Positions 17,411 through 25,093 of a stretch of DNA of 64,000 nucleotides are shown here, one piece after another. The notes under the pieces were generated by a model that saw nothing but the letters and a program-made list of their open reading frames with translations, was not told the DNA's origin and ran no database searches. The stretch lies in the NCBI GenBank assembly GCA_018670825.1, contig JABHIW010000066.1:46611-110610 (forward strand), given 5' to 3'. The position numbers and the translations under genes were made by a program. This stretch comes from Candidatus Scalindua sp. (GTDB lineage: Bacteria; Planctomycetota; Brocadiia; Brocadiales; Scalinduaceae). Positions within the stretch are counted from its first letter, which is position 1. Each line of letters begins with the position of its first letter.

Positions 17411-19693
17411 TTAGTGGAAAAAATATAGATATATCATAAATAATCCACCAGCATATAAGACGGGATAGCACCACACGAAGTATTTATCGATCTTATGACC
17501 CAAGTCTTTCTTACCGCGTGTCTCCAACCGTTTCAGTCCCACGTTATATGCGACTGTCAAAGCAGTAACCGCAAAGCCGAGGATAAGAAAGGCATCCATG
17601 AAGGTTAAATACCCCAGCCGGGGTAGAGCAGAAGCAATGGTAAAATTGAAGGCAACGAATACCAGGAGATTACCCCCTGAAACGTCTATGCGTTTAGCAT
17701 AGTCCCCCAGAAAGAAGGTAACCCAGGACACCATAACTATCAGAAGCAAGGGAACAATAATGCGGAAAACAAAATAGCTTAGATGGCGTTTTGCTACAAA
17801 ACGAAAAGAATACATAGACTTAAATTCATCAAACTCAAGACTGCTGATCTGTGCTTCAAGGTTGGTAATATACCATTCCACCTCTCCCAGCTTTTGGCCT
17901 ACTTTGGTAAGTTCCGTGTCTACTGTATATACATATAACTCTTGCGCTTCGAGGCAAACGATACGGATAAAGAATTGCTGAGGGTCAAATGGAATCTTGG
18001 CAAAATTAAAATCCGGGGCCTGCAAGGTCACAGCGAATCGCTCAAAATATTTTATTTTTCCGTTAGGAAAAACGTGAAAGACAGCTTCCTGTGAAAAACG
18101 TTTCCCCTGTTGATTATAAAAGATAAAGCGTGGCCACAGTAACCCATTTTCTTTGACAAATTTATCGAATTGGGAAGGCTCGAATACCTTTTTACCGCAC
18201 TTGCAGGTATCCGGGCTGAAGGCAAAGGAGGGGTCTATCCATTCCATAAAAAGGTTTCCCACCACGTTAAAGTTTTGCGCTTTCTGGCTGATACTAGTGA
18301 TCTGGTCCAATTGGATGGCCGTTCGGACCTTAATGGGCTCTCTAACGATAGAACGTCCCCAGGGCCTGGCTTTCCCCTGTAATACCTCGGGCGCATCTAT
18401 TCCGACCAGGAGGCGAAAATCGCCAGTAGTCTCAGTGCTATCTTTACCGACACCTTCCAGATGAAGTACATAGTTGCGATCTCCTTTTTCGAAAGTGTAT
18501 TGTAACTGTGCAGATTTTGTTTCCTCAGAAAAGGTATCAGCCCAGACAACCTTCTTTCCAAAATCACGTAGCTTCAGTGAAGGTTTCAGCTTACCAGAGG
18601 TTGCTTCCACGAAAGCATGGAGGGTCTCCCCAGGATCAAGTTGAACCAGGGGGAAGAAGGTATGGTCCTTTTCAGGTGCAAGGGTGGCGGTGACTTCCTG
18701 CACCCGATGACGAAAATCCACATTTACACTGGCGAACTTGTTGCCTGTTGGAGTAGCCTTACCGGTTAATACATCTGAGGCATTTACGCCTATGGTAAGG
18801 CGGTAGCGCCCGAAGGATCTATTAGCGTCTTGCTCTAGAGTCGATAAGTGGGTCCTCCCACCTATAACCAGTTTGTAGTCGTTGTCAGCCGGAATGGGAA
18901 ATACCAGAGCGGTGTCGTACCCTGTGCCTCCGTCGTCATTCCAGGCAAAGAAAAATTCATCTAAAAGCTCAGAAATGAATGAAGAAATATCCACTTTTGT
19001 CTTCAAGGCTTGACGTCCTCTATCTTCGCCAACTTTTTCAAAGCGCGCGGCATCGAAAGCACCACCTGCTATACCAGTGAACGGGTCCAGGTTACCAGAA
19101 ATCCTTTCCACATAAACATAGAACATCTCCCCCTCTTTGAGATTCGGGAGGTTGTAAACGTGAAATTCATTGCGCTTCAGATATTTTGTAATCACTTGAA
19201 CCTGGCGATCTGCATGTGTACCTTCTCCTGGTTCACCCTGACTCTCCTGAGTTATTTCTCTGGTACCAGTCGTCAACTCGATAGTTGTTTTGTCCGGCCC
19301 AGAAACATCTTTTTTCTCACTATCCTCTGATAATTTTATCTCTTCCTTTTTGGTAGCAGGTGGAAGGGAAAGTTGAATTGTTTCTTTCGGCTCAGAAACA
19401 TCTTTTTCCCCACTATCCTCTGATAATTTTATCTCTTCCTTTTTGGTAGCAGGTGGAAGGGAAAGTTGAATTGTTTCTTTCGGCTCAGAAACATCTTTTT
19501 CCCCACTATCCTCTGATAATTTTATCTCTTCCTTCTTGGTGGCAGGTGGAAGGGAAAGTTGAATTGTTTTCTTGCCGGTTTTATCGTCCCCTTTAGTGAC
19601 CATAGCGAAACTAAAACAGATAGTCCCAATACAGATGAGTGTGATAAACAACTTACGAAACATTAGCATGTTTACGGCTTTTTCTATCCACAT
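17411..19693 (-). CDS. Pentameric ligand-gated ion channel with repeat-bearing N-terminal extension
   Basis: About 760 residues; ATG at 19693 is chosen over an in-frame TTG at 19702 (a GGGGGAG site lies upstream of both). Signal peptide to about 35, then three copies of a Lys/Glu-rich repeat (about 45-135), two beta-rich domains of similar pattern (about 165-320 and 325-435), a beta-sandwich ligand domain (about 440-640) and four membrane helices from about 643. M1 has the family Pro (FRIIVPLLL), the M2-M3 link reads LPRLGYLTFMDAF, and M4 ends the protein. This is the architecture of prokaryotic Cys-loop receptor homologues. Two extra N-terminal domains are known in the DeCLIC type. No disulfide loop is present, as usual in bacteria. 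Ligand and ion are unknown. Confidence 0.85.
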   Translation of the reverse strand: MWIEKAVNMLMFRKLFITLICIGTICFSFAMVTKGDDKTGKKTIQLSLPPATKKEEIKLSEDSGEKDVSEPKETIQLSLPPATKKEEIKLSEDSGEKDVSEPKETIQLSLPPATKKEEIKLSEDSEKKDVSGPDKTTIELTTGTREITQESQGEPGEGTHADRQVQVITKYLKRNEFHVYNLPNLKEGEMFYVYVERISGNLDPFTGIAGGAFDAARFEKVGEDRGRQALKTKVDISSFISELLDEFFFAWNDDGGTGYDTALVFPIPADNDYKLVIGGRTHLSTLEQDANRSFGRYRLTIGVNASDVLTGKATPTGNKFASVNVDFRHRVQEVTATLAPEKDHTFFPLVQLDPGETLHAFVEATSGKLKPSLKLRDFGKKVVWADTFSEETKSAQLQYTFEKGDRNYVLHLEGVGKDSTETTGDFRLLVGIDAPEVLQGKARPWGRSIVREPIKVRTAIQLDQITSISQKAQNFNVVGNLFMEWIDPSFAFSPDTCKCGKKVFEPSQFDKFVKENGLLWPRFIFYNQQGKRFSQEAVFHVFPNGKIKYFERFAVTLQAPDFNFAKIPFDPQQFFIRIVCLEAQELYVYTVDTELTKVGQKLGEVEWYITNLEAQISSLEFDEFKSMYSFRFVAKRHLSYFVFRIIVPLLLIVMVSWVTFFLGDYAKRIDVSGGNLLVFVAFNFTIASALPRLGYLTFMDAFLILGFAVTALTVAYNVGLKRLETRGKKDLGHKIDKYFVWCYPVLYAGGLFMIYLYFFH
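19320..19571 (-). repeat. 93-base tandem repeat inside the ligand-gated channel gene
   Basis: Copies begin at 19320, 19413 and 19506 with an exact 93-base period, about 2.7 units. Each encodes 31 residues built from IQLSLPPATKKEEIKLSED and GEKDVSEPKE-type words. The copies are almost identical in DNA, so the array is young or homogenised and its length may vary between strains. It forms a charged, probably disordered periplasmic linker. Confidence 0.9.
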
Positions 19694-19702
19694 GATAATC
19701 AA

Positions 19703-20066
19703 GTCTCCCCCGTCTTATTTTCAAAAATTGAACTATGATTTTACTCATCCACTTACCACCCAGAGCATTTATAGGGATCTTCAAATCTAATATTTATCTC
19801 ACTATCCGGAATCTAGCACAATAGACTCTTATTGTCTAATAATTTAATAGACTGTCTAATATTTGTTAAAAGTATTTTAAGAACCTATGAATTAACAGAA
19901 CCTGGCAAACAATTTGTTCGTTACACAATGCAAGAAGTTGTGCCCTTAAATTACTATTCGAAAAGAAAAACCTCATGCAGAATGTCTCATGATATTTGTT
20001 GTTGAAGAAAGAAGCGGGAGAAGCCGTTTGTGCAGAATCAGTTGTCAGCGTTCTTATTGGAAAATA
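19703..20066. other. Gene-free, AT-rich stretch
   Basis: No coding region, RNA or clear hairpin is seen. It contains several scattered TAGAC/GTCTA words (19820-19860) that can form weak overlapping hairpins. It lies upstream of the channel gene and downstream of the beta-barrel gene (both minus strand), so it likely carries the channel promoter and a terminator that I cannot pinpoint. Confidence 0.4.
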
Positions 20067-20852
20067 TCAGAAACGGATAGATATACCCGTTCCAATAAAA
20101 TTGTCTGTTTCGCTATCCAGGCCTACACCGGCATTGATGTCCAGTTGAATATCGTCTGTCAACAGATAAGTCACCCCACCATTAATCGTATTTTGTACAC
20201 TACTCGATCCTGGCTCACTTGACCCTCCTGTATGAAGTGGAATGTCGCTATTATATTCCAAATATGTCCCCAGTCGGCTGGTGTGGCAGAAAGAGACGCC
20301 AACAATAGGTTGAATACTGTAATTTCTATCTCCTTTCGTTACGTCAGAATTCGCTAGTACGTTGCCAAATATAGACACATTATTTGATAATGAATAATCC
20401 CAAAGCAAGCCAAGTTGTGGATCAACATGCCCTGAAGTAGAAGGACTACTTCCTACCGGAAAAGATAACAGGCCCAGCGCAGTAAGATTAAATTTATCAT
20501 CTTCAATGATCCTATATTTCCCACCAACAGAAGCATCAGCAACAGATGTTTCCGGATTACTGTCTTCCTGATCGTCAATATTCCAGCCATCCCATAAGAG
20601 ATCAAATTCAATTTTTTTGGTTATGCCTACGCGCAAATTCGAGAGAGGAGTAGTGTGGGTAGAGGTGTCCGTATTATGGTTATTGAATGAATACTGGTAG
20701 CCAAATTCTATATTAAGCCTGCCTGGTTTAACGGTGTATGCACCCGTGCTGAATCCAGGACGATCGGGGACAATTGGATTTGTCTGAGCATCCACAGTGA
20801 CTTGAAAAGCAACAAGTACAAACAGGAAAAACGAAAAATATAAATTTGCCAA
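20067..20852 (-). CDS. Outer-membrane transporter-like beta-barrel
   Basis: A 261-residue protein beginning at TTG, supported by an AAGGGGTG site 8 bases upstream. The signal peptide ends near VDAQ. The mature start NPIVPDRPGFSTGAYTV is the hallmark of a common family of about 250-residue barrels often labelled transporter or phenol-degradation MetA-like. Alternating strands follow, ending in the aromatic terminus ISIRF. Members of this family have no settled substrate. It lies 84 bases downstream of two lipoprotein genes on the same strand and may be read with them. Confidence 0.75.
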   Translation of the reverse strand: MANLYFSFFLFVLVAFQVTVDAQTNPIVPDRPGFSTGAYTVKPGRLNIEFGYQYSFNNHNTDTSTHTTPLSNLRVGITKKIEFDLLWDGWNIDDQEDSNPETSVADASVGGKYRIIEDDKFNLTALGLLSFPVGSSPSTSGHVDPQLGLLWDYSLSNNVSIFGNVLANSDVTKGDRNYSIQPIVGVSFCHTSRLGTYLEYNSDIPLHTGGSSEPGSSSVQNTINGGVTYLLTDDIQLDINAGVGLDSETDNFIGTGISIRF

Positions 20853-20936
20853 TGATACACCCCTTATATACTACGAAAAGTTAAGCGGTAATAGCTGGAA
20901 AAATAGCTATTAGATTTTCTATGCCTGTTATTGGCT

Positions 20937-22262
20937 TCAATCTGACTTAGATGTTGATTCGTTTTGAACCCTTTCAATTATCTCCTTTGTCTCTTTTGAG
21001 CGAAAATCCCAAATGAAGAATTTAATATTGTCCATGGCAACCGGTTCTTCCGGGAAAAGTATCACTGCACGACGCCCGTCCGTCCAATACGGATCTCCGA
21101 GGATAATTTCACGGGGTTCTTCAGGCGTGGCAGCGCCAACACCATTAACCATACCCAGCTTAGCCAGGCCCTGTACAGACATGACGTCCATTATCATATA
21201 GTCACGAGCGTCGTCCACTTCCGGGTCAACCGCGTGAGTTGTAAGGCTCCATACACCGGTTGTCATCCGAATACCTATATCGCGGCTTATTTGTCCGATC
21301 CAGACAGATTTGTCCCGGAAGATCCATGGAGCAAGCCAGAGGCGCATATGGTTACGCTCATTAACAGAATCTCGCCCCTTCTGGAGAGCAATATCTTGAG
21401 CCCTGCCGAATACATATTGTGGACTGATCGGGGCGTTGAGGTACATATCTCCCTTAAAGAACGCCTTTGCCATCTTTAACCCGGTAGAAAGCGTGACTGC
21501 TTCTGTTTCGTCCCAACCAGCACGAGCAAGGGCGCCGAATATCAAATCCGGCTTCCCGATAAGGACAAGATTAAGAGGATCACCGTCTTTGGTATCCTTC
21601 TCGTTTCGTGCACAGCATTGAAAATCAGAGAGTTTTGCGCGGAAATTCTCCTCTTTATCGAATTTAATGAAATCCTCCGGTTGATATAGATCATCAAAAT
21701 TTACGCGCATATGGTCTGCCTTAATACCAGGTACGGATATGTAGAAAACAACTGTTCTTACTTGCTTCGGCCCAAACAGGACAACAGGTACTACCTTGGT
21801 GCCCAAACCGAGGTTTGTATAGACAAAACCTGACTTTGTTTCCCCCGGATTGATGAGCATGTCAATGGCCAAATTCCTGTAATCTTCTTCCATATGCTTA
21901 TTTTTGTCAGTATCCGACACCCTGTTAATATATGCCGTTTCCATGGAAGAAAAGTATTTTGGGTCAATCGCCATGACGATAAGGGCAAACGGGGTATCTT
22001 CGTTATTTATTATCTCCAGCCATACGGGCTGGATCCCCTTCTTTGCGAGCGGCCTGCCGAATATCTGTTTGCTCTCTTTGGGTGATAGCACCGATGCCGT
22101 CACCGTCAACTTGCCAACGTTCTTAGTCTGTGAGCGTTGATGAAAATTTACTTTATCAATAGGTATCGGATTATATGTTCCGCAGGCAGAAACCAGGACA
22201 AGCGTCATAACAGCCGTCAGACTTTGTATTATATTTTTTATTTGTACAAACTTCATTGTCAT
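20937..22262 (-). CDS. LssY C-terminal-domain lipoprotein (second of a pair)
   Basis: A 441-residue lipoprotein (LVSACGTYN, lipidated Cys about 27). The C-terminal two-thirds match the LssY_C pattern: LNLVLIGKPD, ARAGWDETEAV, PISPQYVFGRAQDIALQK, LWLAPWIF, VWIGQISRDIGIR, THAVDPEVDDARDYMIMD and DPYWTDGRR. LssY_C is a domain of unknown function often attached to membrane phosphatase-like proteins; here it is on a lipid-anchored periplasmic protein. The N-terminal part (IPIDKVNFHQRSQTK, PKESKQIFGRPLAKKGIQPV) is shared only with its neighbour. Its ATG overlaps the stop of the 22259 gene by four bases (ATGA), indicating translational coupling. Confidence 0.7.
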   Translation of the reverse strand: MTMKFVQIKNIIQSLTAVMTLVLVSACGTYNPIPIDKVNFHQRSQTKNVGKLTVTASVLSPKESKQIFGRPLAKKGIQPVWLEIINNEDTPFALIVMAIDPKYFSSMETAYINRVSDTDKNKHMEEDYRNLAIDMLINPGETKSGFVYTNLGLGTKVVPVVLFGPKQVRTVVFYISVPGIKADHMRVNFDDLYQPEDFIKFDKEENFRAKLSDFQCCARNEKDTKDGDPLNLVLIGKPDLIFGALARAGWDETEAVTLSTGLKMAKAFFKGDMYLNAPISPQYVFGRAQDIALQKGRDSVNERNHMRLWLAPWIFRDKSVWIGQISRDIGIRMTTGVWSLTTHAVDPEVDDARDYMIMDVMSVQGLAKLGMVNGVGAATPEEPREIILGDPYWTDGRRAVILFPEEPVAMDNIKFFIWDFRSKETKEIIERVQNESTSKSD

Positions 22263-23572
22263 TCTTCTCTATCTGTATTTTTCTGTTTCAGATTTTGTAT
22301 TGCAATTTTCACACTTTTGGCAAAATCCCAATTAAAAAAATCAATCTCGTTCATAGCTATCCGATCATCTGAAAAGAGCAGTACTGCACGTTTACCTTCC
22401 GTCCAGTACGGGTTGCCTGACAGTGTTTTACCAGGGTTTTCCGGTGTGCATTTATCAATGCCTTTGACAACCCCAAATTTGTCCAGTCCCTGTACCATCA
22501 TAACGTCCATAAAAAGATAATAATAAGCATTGTCTATATCTGGGTCAATTTTGTTCGCAAAGTTCAATGATTTACTTTTTCGTTTAATGCCAATATCGCG
22601 GCTGATATTACCAATCCATACGCTCTTACCTTTGAATATCCATGGGGCAAGCCAGAGGTTCAGGCGGTTACGATTATGTAAGCTGCCACGCCCTTTATGT
22701 AGTAATATATCCTGTTCACGACCGAAGAGATATTGCGGTGCGGCTGGAACACTTAGCGGCAAATTACCCGAAAAGAATGCCTCTGCCGTTTTGAGCGCGG
22801 TTGAAAACTCGAAAGCTCCGGGCACATCCCAGCCAGCCCTGGCGAGTGTATCATGTATCACATTGCGATTACCAATTAATACAACATTGAGAGGTAAATT
22901 ATCGTTAACATCACTTTCGTCACGCGTACAGCATTGGAAACCGGAAAGCTTTGTGCGAAATGTTTCCTCTTCTTCGTACATAATGAATTGATCCTGCTTA
23001 TAAAGATTGTCAACGTCAATACTTTCATCATCGGCTTTAAAGCCGGCAACTGGGATGTAGAAAACAACTGACCTGACCTGCTGCGGCCCGAACAGGACAA
23101 CAGGAACTACCTTGGTACCGAGATCGAACCGCGCAAATACAAAGCCTGACATTGTACCCCCCGGAGGTATGCGGATATCAATGGCCAGTTTCCTGTAATC
23201 ATCAGCAATTCGCTTGTTTGTGCTTTTGCCGGCTACCCTGTGCATGTATGCCACTTCGGATGCGGAAAAGTATGTTGGATCGAGTGACCGGGAGATGAGG
23301 GCGTATGGTAAATCTTCACCATTTTTTATCTCCAGCCAGACCGGCTGGATTCCCTTCTTTGCCAGAGGCCTGCCGAAGATTTGTTCACTCTCCTTGTGTG
23401 ATAAAACTGCCGCTGTTACCGTTACCCCTCCAATTGTCTTAGTCTGTGAGCGTTGGAGAAAAGGTACATTGTCTATCGAAGTTGGATTGTATGTCTTGCA
23501 GGCAGGAAGCCACACTATCAATAACATCAGCAGTAAAAATACTGCAAGAAATCGAACTTTTTTTGTTATCAT
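22259..23572 (-). CDS. LssY C-terminal-domain lipoprotein (first of a pair)
   Basis: A 437-residue paralogue of the downstream 20937 product, from an old tandem duplication: the two share most motifs (SRDIGIK, LWLAPWIF, VWIGNISRDIG, GREQDILLHKGRGS) but differ at many positions. Signal peptide with lipobox LPAC (Cys about 25). Alternate loss of one motif set is not seen, so both are probably functional. The order signal anchor, shared N-terminal domain (SHKESEQIFGRPLAKKGIQ), LssY_C-like domain is kept. GGATGG lies upstream of the ATG as a ribosome-binding site. Role unknown; the pair may form a hetero-oligomer, which is inference. Confidence 0.7.
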   Translation of the reverse strand: MITKKVRFLAVFLLLMLLIVWLPACKTYNPTSIDNVPFLQRSQTKTIGGVTVTAAVLSHKESEQIFGRPLAKKGIQPVWLEIKNGEDLPYALISRSLDPTYFSASEVAYMHRVAGKSTNKRIADDYRKLAIDIRIPPGGTMSGFVFARFDLGTKVVPVVLFGPQQVRSVVFYIPVAGFKADDESIDVDNLYKQDQFIMYEEEETFRTKLSGFQCCTRDESDVNDNLPLNVVLIGNRNVIHDTLARAGWDVPGAFEFSTALKTAEAFFSGNLPLSVPAAPQYLFGREQDILLHKGRGSLHNRNRLNLWLAPWIFKGKSVWIGNISRDIGIKRKSKSLNFANKIDPDIDNAYYYLFMDVMMVQGLDKFGVVKGIDKCTPENPGKTLSGNPYWTEGKRAVLLFSDDRIAMNEIDFFNWDFAKSVKIAIQNLKQKNTDREE

Positions 23573-23651
23573 TTTAATACCATCCAGGAAATATTTAATT
23601 ACCGTCTATTTGATATTTATACAAGTTAAGCCACTATCGCCAAAACACATA

Positions 23652-24842
23652 TTATTTTGCGATTGTTACAGGAACTATATTTGTAGAAACATCTGTTACC
23701 GCAGTCTGGTAGAGATAGTAGAGATTCGTAAAAACATCATAGTCCCAGGATGTATAGTCAATAGTATATTTATGGCCTTTATAGGGTACATGAAGGAGTT
23801 CAGCCTCTGATTTCTCATCAATCAGAATTGTCATAGTGTTCTTAGGATTTTGAGGTGTCAGCCCGGTACGCGGGTCAGGTTCAACATGAAATTCAGGTGA
23901 ATTTTCAATGCCTTCTGCCAGAAAATCTATGATCCCGTTAAGACTGCGGAGTTTGATACTTCCACAGATTGGAAAATCACCACCCGGATACCCAGGACGG
24001 ATATCTACCAGGATAAAATTCTTTTTTCTCTTGTTAGCTCGTTGATTAAGGGTATGTCGCTCTCTGTCCGTCAGTGTCAGTGGATCATAATTAGTTATCA
24101 CCACACGGCCAGAAAAATGTTTGTAGAGCTTGTATGATCCATCCTCCCCATTCTTTATAACAAAGTATCCTTTCTCAACTGCTTCCGTAATATCGCTGGC
24201 TGAAGGTGCACCAGAAAGTGACGGGCTGACAGCAGTACTGAAAGAAAGGTTACCTACGAAAAGATTTCTGCCTACGTTTAATGATGCCAGATGTAAGACT
24301 ATCCTGCGAAACTCTTTATACTCTTCCACATGGCTTGGCCGATTCAAGACGAACCGTTTAAATGTCCCATCCTCATTCTGAAACTCAATCCCCCGTGCCA
24401 TGAGGCGTATTATCATGTCTATGGCTTCTCCCTGGACTACCAGGAACTCGAACTTGTCTTCTTCCAGTGGAGAAAGAATACGCTGGGTAAATTCATTTCC
24501 CTGCATTGGAATAATTCCGAGAGTAGGATTCTCCGACAAACTCGTACCAAAATTAAGTCCGAAGTTATTGACGGCATTACTATCGGTATTGTTTCCCTCA
24601 AAAATTCTTCCCATAAAACCGGCACTCTTCACGTAATCAAATGTCGCAGCAATTGATGACGTCACAGTAAAATGAATTGGAACGTTTCTATGCCTGCGTG
24701 CAATGTTGATTAACAACATCTCTCTTTCAAGTGTGATGATAGCCTCATCGTAACCGAGTACAGATCTATGGAGCAGTTCAGGGCCAGTGCAACCAGTCAC
24801 AGCAAAGGTTATAACTATTAAGAGCAACGCAAAGATTCGCAT
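23652..24842 (-). CDS. Lipoprotein related to the 27624 product, unrecognised
   Basis: A 396-residue lipoprotein (VTGCTGPEL, Cys about 18). After the anchor comes YDEAIITLEREMLLINIARRH, VPIHFTVTSSI and GNEFTQRILSPLEED. These align with NYNEAIARSSNEQMLMNLVRLR, VPVFLAVGSVL and GQEFTQQMLTPIPNE of the 27624 product, so the two are distant paralogues on either side of the MscS-family gene. No named domain recognised. It precedes the LssY_C pair on the same strand (79-base gap) and may be in the same operon as them and the barrel gene. Function unknown. Confidence 0.6.
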   Translation of the reverse strand: MRIFALLLIVITFAVTGCTGPELLHRSVLGYDEAIITLEREMLLINIARRHRNVPIHFTVTSSIAATFDYVKSAGFMGRIFEGNNTDSNAVNNFGLNFGTSLSENPTLGIIPMQGNEFTQRILSPLEEDKFEFLVVQGEAIDMIIRLMARGIEFQNEDGTFKRFVLNRPSHVEEYKEFRRIVLHLASLNVGRNLFVGNLSFSTAVSPSLSGAPSASDITEAVEKGYFVIKNGEDGSYKLYKHFSGRVVITNYDPLTLTDRERHTLNQRANKRKKNFILVDIRPGYPGGDFPICGSIKLRSLNGIIDFLAEGIENSPEFHVEPDPRTGLTPQNPKNTMTILIDEKSEAELLHVPYKGHKYTIDYTSWDYDVFTNLYYLYQTAVTDVSTNIVPVTIAK

Positions 24843-24870
24843 GAGAGGTTCCGTTCAGAATTTATAAGTA

Positions 24871-24900
24871 AATTAGATTCCCATTTGCATGGGAAAGACA
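24871..24900. repeat. REP-like hairpin (GATTCCC type), copy 1
   Basis: TTAGATTCCCATTTGCATGG and following GAAAGACA form a hairpin (TTCCCAT / ATGGGAA) just upstream of the 24842 start. The same element with loop changes occurs at 63738-63766. Short hairpins of this GATTCCC-loop-GGGAATGAC form are common interspersed intergenic repeats in many bacterial genomes. Confidence 0.55.
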
Positions 24901-25093
24901 TAGCGGTGCATAGCCACAATCGCCTTTATAAAAAGCAGAAAAGTCGTTGATTTCCATGTTACCTTACCTCATAATACCATGAAAACTGCAATCTTAATAT
25001 AATTAAGAGTATAATCAATAGAATTTTACCGGTTATAAAAAAATGAAATGACTCCTATCATAATATGAGAGTTTTAACAGAAAGGGTAAAAAA

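Noticed and set aside
19320-19571. Tandem repeats considered as a CRISPR array
   Set aside because: The 93-base units are contiguous without spacers and lie in frame inside a gene. No CRISPR array or cas gene was seen in the window.
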